Of a DNA stretch of 64,000 nt, positions 50,519-59,091 are shown piece after piece (within the stretch, counting starts at the first letter, position 1; each line of letters starts with the position of its first letter). Source of the stretch: an uncultured Lachnospiraceae bacterium (GTDB taxonomy: Bacteria > Bacillota > Clostridia > Lachnospirales > Lachnospiraceae); contig CAJUCN010000002.1 of assembly GCA_910585005.1 (NCBI GenBank), positions 124,001-188,000 on the forward strand. Reading direction: 5' to 3'. Under the pieces are notes generated by a model that had not been told where the DNA came from, ran no database searches, and worked only from the letters and a program-made list of their open reading frames with translations. A program made the position numbers and the translations under genes.

Positions 50519-52015
50519 ATGCTTTTTAATTCTTATATTTTTATTTTTATATTTTTTCCCATAACCTTGGCCGGCTGGTATGCCTTAAACCGTATAAAGG
50601 CCTATGAATCCGCCAAGTTTTTCCTTGCAGGCATGTCCCTTTGGTTTTACGGCTACTTTAATATTTATTATCTTGCAGTGATCATAGTCAGTATACTATC
50701 CAATTATCTGGTCAGCTACCTGATCGGGCTTACCCGTAAAACCTTTACCCGCCGGATGGGGCTTGTTTCCGGGCTGCTGCTTAATCTTGGCCTTTTATTT
50801 TACTTTAAATACTACGATTTTTTCTTTGAAAACATCAATATTGCTTTTCACACAAACTTTAACCTGAAACATATTCTGCTGCCTCTTGGTATCAGCTTTT
50901 TTACCTTTCAGCAGCTTTCCTTTCTTATAGACAGGTACCGGGGCACTGCGCCTCATTATTCTTTTGCAAATTACCTTACCTTTGTCACTTTTTTCCCCCA
51001 ATTGATTGCAGGGCCTATTGTCCTGCATCAGGAAATGATTCCCCAGTTTGAAGATCTGTCTAACCGCACTTTTCAATCAGAAAACTTTGCAAAGGGAATC
51101 GTACTTTTTACCATTGGGCTTGGAAAAAAAGTATTGCTGGCTGACACCCTGGCAATACCTGTAAACTTTGGCTTTGAACAAACTGCTTTTTTAGACACAC
51201 CTTCAACTTTACTTGTAATTCTTGCATATACCTTTGAAATTTATTTTGATTTTAGCGGTTATAGCGATATGGCAATGGGCCTGGGAAAAATGTTTAACAT
51301 CCACATTCCTGCCAATTTCAATTCCCCATACAAAGCGTGTTCCGTAAAAGAATTATGGCAGCGATGGCATATGACCTTATCCCGGTTTTTTATTCAATAT
51401 GTTTATATTCCCTTGGGCGGAAGCCGGAAAGGAAAATTACGCACCATATGCAACACTTTTATTGTTTTTTTCTTAAGCGGTCTTTGGCATGGCGCCAATT
51501 GGACTTATGTAGCCTGGGGAACGATGCAGGGGCTTTTGGTAATCTGGGACAGTCTGGGAATTATAGGCGTTAAGGGAAGCAGCGAAAAGCCATCTTCCCA
51601 TATCGTAATTCCCCGATATTTGGGATGGTTATTTACTTTCTCTTTCTTTAACCTGTCCCTGTTCTTTTTCCGAAGTGAGAACATGGCCAATGCTTTTCAA
51701 ATGTTTCAAAATATTTTTGCCTTTCAGGACACTGGTTACATTTTTAAAGTTGCCGCTAAATTGGACATACCAGAGTTTTACCTGGTAAAGCAAATGATTA
51801 ATATGACTAAACCGGAATTGCTTTCTTATGCTTATGTAATACTTTTCCTTTTGCTTCTTTTGATCAGCGCTTTTGTGCTCACCAGGAAAAATGCAGTTAC
51901 GATCTCTACAAAGCATCCTTTAAATTTCCGGCTTTGCCTGTTTGTAACAATCATTTTTGTCTGGTCGGTGATTTCCTTTTCACAAGTCAGCACCTTTATT
52001 TATTTTAATTTTTAG
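50519..52015 (+). CDS. MBOAT-family O-acyltransferase (AlgI/DltB/PatB-like)
   Basis: 498 residues with about ten to twelve membrane segments. Typical motifs: QQLSFLIDRYRG, FPQLIAGPIV, FDFSGYSDMAMG, RWHMTLSRFF (His284), and SGLWHGANWTY with the catalytic His324. MBOAT proteins move acyl groups from a cytoplasmic donor to an extracellular polymer. With the secreted partner encoded 26 bases downstream, this is likely a surface-polysaccharide O-acetylation pair. Confidence 0.92.
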   Translation: MLFNSYIFIFIFFPITLAGWYALNRIKAYESAKFFLAGMSLWFYGYFNIYYLAVIIVSILSNYLVSYLIGLTRKTFTRRMGLVSGLLLNLGLLFYFKYYDFFFENINIAFHTNFNLKHILLPLGISFFTFQQLSFLIDRYRGTAPHYSFANYLTFVTFFPQLIAGPIVLHQEMIPQFEDLSNRTFQSENFAKGIVLFTIGLGKKVLLADTLAIPVNFGFEQTAFLDTPSTLLVILAYTFEIYFDFSGYSDMAMGLGKMFNIHIPANFNSPYKACSVKELWQRWHMTLSRFFIQYVYIPLGGSRKGKLRTICNTFIVFFLSGLWHGANWTYVAWGTMQGLLVIWDSLGIIGVKGSSEKPSSHIVIPRYLGWLFTFSFFNLSLFFFRSENMANAFQMFQNIFAFQDTGYIFKVAAKLDIPEFYLVKQMINMTKPELLSYAYVILFLLLLLISAFVLTRKNAVTISTKHPLNFRLCLFVTIIFVWSVISFSQVSTFIYFNF

Positions 52016-52041
52016 CTTTAAAGAGGAAACAGGTGGATCAT

Positions 52042-53118
52042 ATGTCAAATAAATTTATTAAAAACTTTTTTTTAATGAGTGGTTCTCTTTTGCTTTTATG
52101 TACATTGGCAGTTGTTGTTTTCGACCCCTTTTTTCAGTACCACAAACCATTACCTGGATTAAAGGCCGTTCTCACAGACAAAGAATACCAGTGTGTCGGT
52201 TCTCTGAAAACATTTGATTACGACAGTGTCATAGCCGGCTCTTCTGTAGCTGAAAACTATTACAATGATTGGTTTAACCAGGGATTTGATTGTCAGGTCA
52301 TCAAAGCGATCCGTTCTTATGGAGCCACCGCGGATCTATGTTACTTTTTGGATATTGCTTTTGAACACCAGGATTTGAAATATGTGTTTTACAATTTAGA
52401 TCCTTCCGCCCTTGTGGCAGACCCTGAAACTACTTACGCACTCACCGGCTGTCCTATGTACTTATATGATGACAACTATTTTAATGACATAGAATATTGG
52501 TTAAACAAGGGCGTTCTTTTTGAAAAAATTCCTTATTTAATTGCAAATTCCCTTATGGGGGATTATGATGAAAATAATTCTTATAATTGGGCACAATGGA
52601 AAGAATTTAATTCTGATATGGTGCTGGGATTATATATCCGGAAACCATCTGTAGCGGAAATGAAGCCTGAAAATTATTATGAAGAACTGTTGGGGGCAAA
52701 TTTAAATTTACTTACTTCCCGGATTGCGGCTCATCCGGAAACCAAATTTTATATTTTTATTCCTCCTTATTCCATGATGTGGTGGGATAATATTTACAGA
52801 GAAGGGGATACCAATGCCTATCTGTATAATATGCAAAAAGCTATGGAAACCTTACTGAATTATGAGAATGTCCAGTTGTATTATTTCCAGAATGACCGGG
52901 AAGTGATCACCAATCTGGAAAACTATATGGATATCCTGCATTTTTCCCCACAAATCAACCATGAGATCTGCGATGGCCTGATTCAGGGAACACACCTGGT
53001 CACAAAAGATAATTACTTAGAAAACCTGGAAGATATGCGCCTTTTAGCGGATGAAATTGTTAGGGAATTAATAAAACCCTATGAGGATATCATTAAGGTA
53101 GATCTCTATGACCATTAA
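52042..53118 (+). CDS. Membrane-anchored partner of the MBOAT acyltransferase
   Basis: 358 residues from the ATG at 52042 (AGGTGG upstream). One N-terminal membrane span (about 8-28), then an extracellular domain. FDYDSVIAGSSVAENYY around residue 65-80 resembles a GDS/SGNH nucleophile region (GSS), and MDILHFSPQINHEI near the C-terminus would supply a DxxH-type pair. Similar proteins lie next to MBOATs and transfer the acyl group to a polysaccharide (DltD/AlgX/AlgJ-like). Catalytic residues are inferred only. Confidence 0.75.
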   Translation: MSNKFIKNFFLMSGSLLLLCTLAVVVFDPFFQYHKPLPGLKAVLTDKEYQCVGSLKTFDYDSVIAGSSVAENYYNDWFNQGFDCQVIKAIRSYGATADLCYFLDIAFEHQDLKYVFYNLDPSALVADPETTYALTGCPMYLYDDNYFNDIEYWLNKGVLFEKIPYLIANSLMGDYDENNSYNWAQWKEFNSDMVLGLYIRKPSVAEMKPENYYEELLGANLNLLTSRIAAHPETKFYIFIPPYSMMWWDNIYREGDTNAYLYNMQKAMETLLNYENVQLYYFQNDREVITNLENYMDILHFSPQINHEICDGLIQGTHLVTKDNYLENLEDMRLLADEIVRELIKPYEDIIKVDLYDH

Positions 53119-53120
53119 TA

Positions 53121-53387
53121 TCAAACGATCTCAAATGCTTTCAAAAGCGCCCAAATATAAGGCGCGCCAAAAACATTTAATGATTTAGGGCCGATTACCT
53201 TATCAGGGTTTTCTGCAATACGGTCAAGAGCCTGTTGAAAAGTGGCTTTTGTGATTGACTTTGTCCGCCTGTCCACAAAAAGTTCTCCTCCCTTTATGAT
53301 ATAACTGAAGGGAAGTTTTTTTACAGTATAGAAGGGTTCATTTTGGTGTTCCGATAAAAGATCCCACAAGGTATCAATAGGTATCAT
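53121..53387 (-). CDS. Unrecognised small protein, 88 aa
   Basis: I do not recognise a named family. The sequence MIPIDTLWDLLSEHQNEPFY is followed by KKLPFSYIIKGGELFVDRRTKSITKATFQQAL and a GPKSLNVFGAPYIWALLKAF end, a compact alpha/beta shape without cysteines or membrane segments. AAAGGCGG precedes the start by ten bases. It is convergent with the MBOAT partner (2-base gap) and divergent from xthA. Likely real, because the sequence looks like a folded domain. Confidence 0.65.
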   Translation of the reverse strand: MIPIDTLWDLLSEHQNEPFYTVKKLPFSYIIKGGELFVDRRTKSITKATFQQALDRIAENPDKVIGPKSLNVFGAPYIWALLKAFEIV

Positions 53388-53471
53388 GTTTATTTCGCCG
53401 CCTTTTCATGTCATATTTGGTAGTATCTGGCACTATTACTATATAACAAACCAACAGAAAGGACAACCTAT

Positions 53472-54230
53472 ATGAAAAAATTTATTTCCTGGAATGTAAA
53501 TGGGCTGCGCGCCTGCACGGAAAAAGGGTTTATGGGATTTTTTAAAGACGCAAATGCAGATATCTTCTGCCTGCAGGAAACCAAGCTGCAAAAAGGACAG
53601 ATCGAACTGGATCTGCCCGGTTATCATCAATATTGGAATTATGCAGAAAAGAAAGGTTACTCCGGCACTGCAATCTTCACCAAGGAAGAGCCTTTATCCG
53701 TTTCCTATGGTATGGGAATAGATGTACACGACCATGAAGGACGCATCATTACCCTGGAATTTGAAAAATACTATGTCCTAACCGTATACACACCCAATTC
53801 CCAGGATGGCCTGAAAAGACTGGATTACCGTATGCAGTGGGAAGATGATTTTCTTGCATACTTGAAAAAACTAGAACAAAACAAACCGGTTATTTTCTGC
53901 GGGGATCTAAATGTTGCCCACAAGGAAATCGATCTGAAAAATCCAAAAACAAACCGTAAAAATGCCGGCTTCACCGATGAGGAACGGGCGAAATTCACTG
54001 CTCTTGCCACATCAGGTTTCCTTGACACTTTCCGGTATTTTTATCCTGAATTGGAAGGAGCCTATTCCTGGTGGTCCTACCGTTTCCATGCAAGGGAAAA
54101 AAATGCCGGATGGCGTATTGACTATTTTCTTGTGTCAGAAACGCTAAACAGTTTCTTAAAGGATGCTGTAATCTATAAAGAGATTATGGGTTCTGACCAC
54201 TGCCCTGTTGGTCTTTTATTGGAAGATTAA
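53472..54230 (+). CDS. xthA: Exodeoxyribonuclease III
   Basis: 252 residues. N-terminal SWNVNGLRACTEKGF, catalytic Glu in CLQETKLQKGQ, GDLNVAHKEIDL with Asp/Asn, and GSDHCPVGL with the catalytic His. AP-endonuclease and 3'-5' exonuclease of base-excision repair. AAAGGA lies before the start. Its last 4 bases overlap the convergent PII-like gene. Confidence 0.95.
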   Translation: MKKFISWNVNGLRACTEKGFMGFFKDANADIFCLQETKLQKGQIELDLPGYHQYWNYAEKKGYSGTAIFTKEEPLSVSYGMGIDVHDHEGRIITLEFEKYYVLTVYTPNSQDGLKRLDYRMQWEDDFLAYLKKLEQNKPVIFCGDLNVAHKEIDLKNPKTNRKNAGFTDEERAKFTALATSGFLDTFRYFYPELEGAYSWWSYRFHAREKNAGWRIDYFLVSETLNSFLKDAVIYKEIMGSDHCPVGLLLED

Positions 54231-54904
54231 TCCTCCACAAGCCGCAGACCTGCTGTATCAGTGACAGGAAGCGAAAATACAATGGATTTAGCCCGGGTAT
54301 TCAGCCCGGCTTTTTCCATGATCGCCTGCATTATGGTGTTTTTCTGTTCCGTTTTCGTAACGATATAGATCATTTCCTTTTCAGCAGCAATGGAAACACC
54401 CATAAATTTTCCTGACTGTTCTGTGCCAGTGCCTTTCGCATGGACAACTGTCCCTCCATATGCCCCTGCATCCCTTGCCGCATCCATGACCAATTCTATA
54501 TTTCCCTGATCTGCAATAACAACAATTAATTCATGTGATGTTTCTTTCAAAACAGACTCCTCCTCTTTCTGATAATCCTCTTTCTCTAAAAGAAATTGAA
54601 GCGGCTTCTTACCGCCTATACTGCTAAGCGGAACAATAAAAGCGATTCCACCTCCCGGAGCATCAATCTTCAGCTTCTTTTGAAGTTGTTTTTTTACATC
54701 CAGCCAGGTTTCTTCCTCCAAAACAGAATAAATAACTGCTTTTTCCGTATTTTCCATCCCCAGATAATCCAGGATATCATTAGAAGCAGTTCCAAATCCA
54801 AGTGTTACAAATGCCACATGCTGCCCACTGTCCCAATATAATTCCGAATATTTCTTTGCAGCTTTCCTGTCAACGATCGTAGTCATCAAATATAACTTAC
54901 CCAT
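54227..54904 (-). CDS. Tandem PII-like signalling protein
   Basis: 225 residues from the ATG at 54904 (AAAGGCGG upstream). Two PII/GlnB-like domains in a row: residues about 1-105 and 108-225. The second is the clearer, with LIVVIADQGNIELVMDAARDAGAYGGTVVHAKG split by natural spacing and the T-loop-like GTGTEQSGKFMGVSIAAEKE, then EMIYIVTKTEQKNTIMQAIM. PII proteins bind ATP/ADP/2-oxoglutarate or bicarbonate and gate membrane transporters. It lies 15 bases downstream of the DUF1538 membrane protein gene, a likely partner. Confidence 0.82.
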   Translation of the reverse strand: MGKLYLMTTIVDRKAAKKYSELYWDSGQHVAFVTLGFGTASNDILDYLGMENTEKAVIYSVLEEETWLDVKKQLQKKLKIDAPGGGIAFIVPLSSIGGKKPLQFLLEKEDYQKEEESVLKETSHELIVVIADQGNIELVMDAARDAGAYGGTVVHAKGTGTEQSGKFMGVSIAAEKEMIYIVTKTEQKNTIMQAIMEKAGLNTRAKSIVFSLPVTDTAGLRLVED

Positions 54905-54919
54905 ATCCAAACACCGCCT

Positions 54920-56482
54920 TTACAATTCGATAATTTCCATATCGCCAAATGCTTCCAGAGGAACCTGCCCTTCTTTTCCAGATACCACTCTTCTCCGGCT
55001 GTTTTCCTTCAGCTTAAATACCATTCCCATAACCTGGATCGTAATAAGCGGCGTCATAGCTACCATAGCCACGATCCCAAAGGCATCCGTAATGATATTC
55101 CCGCCAAGGGCTTCACAAGCGCCCATTGCAAAGGGAAGCAGAAAAGTTGCCGTCATGGGACCAGATGCCACACCACCGGAGTCAAAAGCAATCGCTGTAA
55201 ATATCTTTGGAACAAAAAAGGTGAGAATCAGTGCAATAGCATATCCTGGAATTACAAACCACAATATGGAAATCCCTGTAAGTACCCTGATCATGGCAAG
55301 ACCTACCGACATAGAAACACCGATAGATAAACTAAGTCCCATGGCCCTTGCCGAAATTGCACCGGAAGTCATCTCCTCTACCTGCCGGGTGAGTACGAAC
55401 ACTGCCGGCTCCGCCAAAACAATAAAATAACCGATCACCATGCCAATGGGAATAATGATCCAGGCATAAGAAAGACCTGCAATGGTCTGTCCCAGAAAGT
55501 TTCCAGCAGGCATAAACCCTACATTAACACCTGTCAAAAACAATACCAGGCCCACATAGGTGTAGACCAATCCCACTCCAATCTTAATCAGCGCTTTTTT
55601 GGTGATATCACGGGAGATCAATTGGAAAATTCCAAAAAAGACCACAATGGGCAAAAGGGAAACTGCCATTTCTTTTATGTACTCCGGAAATCCATGGGTA
55701 AAAAGCGCCCAAAGATCCACCGTATTTTCTACTACGGCAATGGATTCCGAAACCTGCTCGCTTTGTCCCGGATGATAAATCATCGCCAAAATCAACACCG
55801 CCAGGATAGGGCCTACGGAACACAGGGAAACCAAACCAAAACTGTCATCCGCCGCATGTTTATCACTTCGGATGGCAGCGATACCAATACCAAAAGACAT
55901 AATGAAAGGCACCGTCATAGGACCTGTAGTCACGCCGCCGGAATCGAAGGCTACCGCCAAAAAATCTCCCGGGATCAAAAAGGTCAGACCAAAAACAATC
56001 AGATAAAAGACCACTAATAAATGGGACAACGCTATCCCAAAGAGCATACGCAGAAGTGCAATTACCAAAAAAGCGCCTACGCCTGCTGCCACTGCAACAA
56101 TCAAAACCATATTAGGGATCGATGAAACCTGCTGGGCTAAAACCTGCAGATCCGGCTCAGATATCGTTATGATAAACCCCATGACAAAACTGATCAGGAT
56201 TATGACCCAAAGCTTTTTACTCTTGGTCATTATCGTCCCGACCCTTTCCCCCATGGTTGTCATGGACATTTCCACACCCACATTAAAAAGCAGCATTCCC
56301 ACCGTCAGCAATACTGCTCCTATCAAAAAAAGCATTAAAATACCGGGCGGGATAGGCGCAATAGTAAAACAAAGCATCAGCACAATTGCAAGAATAGGAA
56401 AAACCGCTTTCAAGGTTTCATTAAACTTAATTTTCAATTGGGAACGATTAATTTTCAAAAATATCAAACGCCTTTCTTTCAT
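54920..56482 (-). CDS. DUF1538 membrane protein (duplicated)
   Basis: 520 residues with about 12 membrane segments. Internal duplication: ALSHLLVVFYLIVF region with FDSGGVTTGPMTVPF (about 180-195) and later FDSGGVASGPMTATFLLPFAMG (about 445-465), the DUF1538 signature occurring twice. The repeated FDSGG(V)xxGPMT motif suggests an inverted- or direct-repeat transporter core. DUF1538 function is not established. Pairing with a PII-like protein suggests a regulated channel or transporter. The start may be the ATG at 56482 or a TTG at 56458. Confidence 0.8.
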   Translation of the reverse strand: MKERRLIFLKINRSQLKIKFNETLKAVFPILAIVLMLCFTIAPIPPGILMLFLIGAVLLTVGMLLFNVGVEMSMTTMGERVGTIMTKSKKLWVIILISFVMGFIITISEPDLQVLAQQVSSIPNMVLIVAVAAGVGAFLVIALLRMLFGIALSHLLVVFYLIVFGLTFLIPGDFLAVAFDSGGVTTGPMTVPFIMSFGIGIAAIRSDKHAADDSFGLVSLCSVGPILAVLILAMIYHPGQSEQVSESIAVVENTVDLWALFTHGFPEYIKEMAVSLLPIVVFFGIFQLISRDITKKALIKIGVGLVYTYVGLVLFLTGVNVGFMPAGNFLGQTIAGLSYAWIIIPIGMVIGYFIVLAEPAVFVLTRQVEEMTSGAISARAMGLSLSIGVSMSVGLAMIRVLTGISILWFVIPGYAIALILTFFVPKIFTAIAFDSGGVASGPMTATFLLPFAMGACEALGGNIITDAFGIVAMVAMTPLITIQVMGMVFKLKENSRRRVVSGKEGQVPLEAFGDMEIIEL

Positions 56483-56630
56483 TTCATGAACTGAAACTTA
56501 CTTATTAACAGTTTATCATAAAATATCATTTTTTCCGATTATATTTTCACAAAAAAATATTAAAAAAATTTAATATTTTTTGGCTTTATTGCTTTGCAAA
56601 AAATATTTATTGAATTTCAATAAATTTTTA

Positions 56631-56659
56631 TTGACATTCATTTTAACTGGTGATATATT
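56631..56659 (+). promoter_or_regulatory. Consensus promoter of the DUF2975 operon
   Basis: TTGACA (56631-56636), 17-base spacer, TATATT (56654-56659), with a very A/T-rich upstream region that may act as an UP element. About 55 bases before the ATG. Confidence 0.75.
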
Positions 56660-56713
56660 CCTAATACAGGAGCACATTTTAAAAAATATAATTTTGTGTT
56701 AGGAGGTATCATC

Positions 56714-57160
56714 ATGAATGATAAACTAACTTCTTTTACCAAGATATTATTAGATTTCATGTATTATGCAGGCATCGTCATCACGATTTTAGTTCCCGCC
56801 ATCATTAAGTTCTATGGAAACTACAATAGTTACTTTGCAAATAATGCCATCTATCTCAGTTTTATTTTTGTCATATCGGGTATTTTTGCAGTATTGATCA
56901 TACGGGAACTCCGCAAAATGTTTCAATCAGTTCTTATGGATGACTGTTTTATACCTGAGAATGTTTCCAGCCTAAGGAAAATGGGATCCTACAGCTTTTG
57001 CATTGCCCTGATCACCTCCTGCCGTTTATTCTTATATATGACTCCTGCTGTGATCATTGTTATTCTGGTTTTTGTGATTGCCGGTCTTTTTAGTAAAGTC
57101 CTATCTAAAGTATTTGACAAAGCTGTTACTTACAAACTGGAAAACGACCTGACGATCTAG
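56714..57160 (+). CDS. DUF2975 membrane protein
   Basis: 148 residues from the ATG at 56714 (AGGAGG 7 bases upstream). Four membrane segments: about 16-34, 46-66, 90-108 and 112-132, with a loop RELRKMFQSVLMDDCFIPENVSSLRKMG that is typical of DUF2975. Such proteins are almost always followed by a small YozG-like XRE regulator, as here (11 bases later). Function unknown. Confidence 0.88.
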   Translation: MNDKLTSFTKILLDFMYYAGIVITILVPAIIKFYGNYNSYFANNAIYLSFIFVISGIFAVLIIRELRKMFQSVLMDDCFIPENVSSLRKMGSYSFCIALITSCRLFLYMTPAVIIVILVFVIAGLFSKVLSKVFDKAVTYKLENDLTI

Positions 57161-57170
57161 GAGGTGTTTT

Positions 57171-57407
57171 ATGGCGATCAAAATCAACCTTGATGTGGAA
57201 ATGGCGAAACAAAAAAAAGGACTGACAGAATTAGCAGGGGAAGTAGACATAACCCTTGCCAATCTTTCTATCCTAAAAAACAATAGGGCAAAAGCTGTAC
57301 GGCTTTCTACCTTAAATGCAATCTGTAAAGCTTTGCACTGTCAGCCCGGAGATATTCTGGAATATGTAGAAGAGATAGAAAAGGAGGATCACGAATGGAA
57401 CCTGTAA
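57171..57407 (+). CDS. YozG-like XRE regulator
   Basis: 78 residues. Begins MAIKINLDVEMAKQKKGLTE; HTH segment ELAGEVDITLANLSILKNNRAKAVRLSTL, then CKALHCQPGDILEYVEE. Small Cro/CI-type regulator that partners DUF2975 proteins. GGAGGTG precedes the start. It overlaps the DUF4173 gene by 13 bases, so the three genes are translated together. Confidence 0.9.
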   Translation: MAIKINLDVEMAKQKKGLTELAGEVDITLANLSILKNNRAKAVRLSTLNAICKALHCQPGDILEYVEEIEKEDHEWNL

Positions 57408-59032
57408 ACAAAACAATTCAAAACACACCTGTTCAACCCCAAATGGAAAACCCTCCCCAGGAAAGGAAAAATCCCCTTTTCCTGTTTATGGGAGCCGGAA
57501 GCCTGATCTACGCATTTTTTTATACGTTTTTTTTATATAAAAACAGCTCCGGCATTACCTACCCTTTTTTCGTAGGCGGAACTTGCTTGTTTTTCTTTTA
57601 TTATTTGAAAAAGTCAGGAACCGCCGCCAAAAAATTCTCTATTTTTCCGGCCATTAGCCTGGTTCTTCTTGGCATTTCCACTTGTCTTACTGATAGCTGG
57701 GTATTGTTATTTTTTAATAAACTGGGCATTTTTCTGCTATTCTTTTATATGGTACTTCATAATTTGTATCAGGATAAAAGCTGGGATCTTACCAAATATT
57801 TAGGGTCAGTCATAAATATTACTTGTACCAGTATTGGTTTTATTTTCCGCCCTTTTACCGACTTGTCTGATTTTATAAAAAACAGGGAACAGGTATCCGG
57901 CAAACCGGAAGGCAAGGGAAAATACATTGTTTTTGGCATTTTAATTGCACTGCCTTTATTACTGGTCATTATCGTTTTACTTTGTAGTGCAGATGCGGTT
58001 TTTTCTAATATCTTTGCATATTTATTTTCGGATTTCCTGGAGTTTCTTTTTGAAGGAGATATTTGGAGTATAGCCGGATTATTCCTCTTTGCCTTTTTTG
58101 CATCTTATTGTCTCTTATGTCGGTTTTCCTGCCGCAATATCCGGGAACAAGTACCTGATAAGAAAACTGCCGAACCGATTATAGGTATCACTTTTACCGG
58201 CTTAATTTCTTTAGTTTATCTGGTCTTTTGTTTTATCCAGATTGTTTACCTCTTCGGTGGGCTTGGCACACTGCCGGATCATTATACCTACGCCAAATAT
58301 GCAAGGGAAGGGTTTTTTCAACTTGTCTTTGTATGCATGATCAATTTAGCATTAGTACTGATCTGCAATAAACGGTTTCGCAAAAATAAACTTTTAAAGG
58401 GAATTTTAGTTTTTATATCCCTCTGTACTTACATCATGATTGCATCCAGCGCCTACCGCATGATTCTATATATTACAGTTTATCACCTTACCTTTTTGCG
58501 GGTGTTAGTATTATGGGGGCTTGTCGTAATTTTCTTGCTAATCAGTGGGACACTGATATTGATTTTCCATGAAAGCTTCCCTCTGGTAAAGTATTGTGTA
58601 TTAACTGTTACGATTATGTATCTGGCCTTTTCCTTTGCCCACCCGGACTATTGGATTGCCCGCTATAACCTGTCTCATGTTGCTGTAACGGACACAGATT
58701 CCGGGGATCATCCCTATCAATCCTCCAGGGCATATTCTGATTTTTACTATCTCCGGAATCTGTCTATGGATGCCGCACCTGCTATCTATGGAATGATAAA
58801 TGAATTGGAAGAAAGTTACCAAGACATAAGCAACCAACATTGGTTCTACCGTTATTCAGAAAAAATTGTAAGAAAAAGCTGGGATGGAGGTCCAAGTAGC
58901 TGTATTCCCAAAAAACAATCCATCAGAAAATTTAATTTTTCCCGATGGATTGCCTATAAATCCTATTTAGAATATTATAATGAACATGAAGATTTTCAAA
59001 AAACAATTTATAATAATATTTTCAATCGTTAA
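57395..59032 (+). CDS. DUF4173 (DUF4153-like) membrane protein
   Basis: 545 residues. Ten to twelve membrane segments fill residues 30-420, with the family pattern IGFIFRPFTDLSDF, GIPLLLVIIVLL-type SADAVFSNIF, YAREGFFQLVFVCMINLALVL and a soluble C-terminal part (about 440-545). The domain is widespread in Firmicutes with no agreed function. AAGGAGG lies before the ATG inside the XRE gene. A strong terminator follows the stop. Confidence 0.82.
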   Translation: MEPVNKTIQNTPVQPQMENPPQERKNPLFLFMGAGSLIYAFFYTFFLYKNSSGITYPFFVGGTCLFFFYYLKKSGTAAKKFSIFPAISLVLLGISTCLTDSWVLLFFNKLGIFLLFFYMVLHNLYQDKSWDLTKYLGSVINITCTSIGFIFRPFTDLSDFIKNREQVSGKPEGKGKYIVFGILIALPLLLVIIVLLCSADAVFSNIFAYLFSDFLEFLFEGDIWSIAGLFLFAFFASYCLLCRFSCRNIREQVPDKKTAEPIIGITFTGLISLVYLVFCFIQIVYLFGGLGTLPDHYTYAKYAREGFFQLVFVCMINLALVLICNKRFRKNKLLKGILVFISLCTYIMIASSAYRMILYITVYHLTFLRVLVLWGLVVIFLLISGTLILIFHESFPLVKYCVLTVTIMYLAFSFAHPDYWIARYNLSHVAVTDTDSGDHPYQSSRAYSDFYYLRNLSMDAAPAIYGMINELEESYQDISNQHWFYRYSEKIVRKSWDGGPSSCIPKKQSIRKFNFSRWIAYKSYLEYYNEHEDFQKTIYNNIFNR

Positions 59033-59039
59033 ATCATTA

Positions 59040-59078
59040 AAAAAGAGCGCGGGAACTCTAAGTTCCCCGCTCTTTTTC
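59040..59078. terminator. Bidirectional terminator after the DUF4173 operon
   Basis: AAAAAGAGCGCGGGAACT and AGTTCCCCGCTCTTTTT pair over about 17 bp with one mismatch around a CTA loop, with A/T tails on both sides. It serves the DUF4173 gene and the convergent ABC-F gene. Confidence 0.9.
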
Positions 59079-59091
59079 CATAACATTGCCT

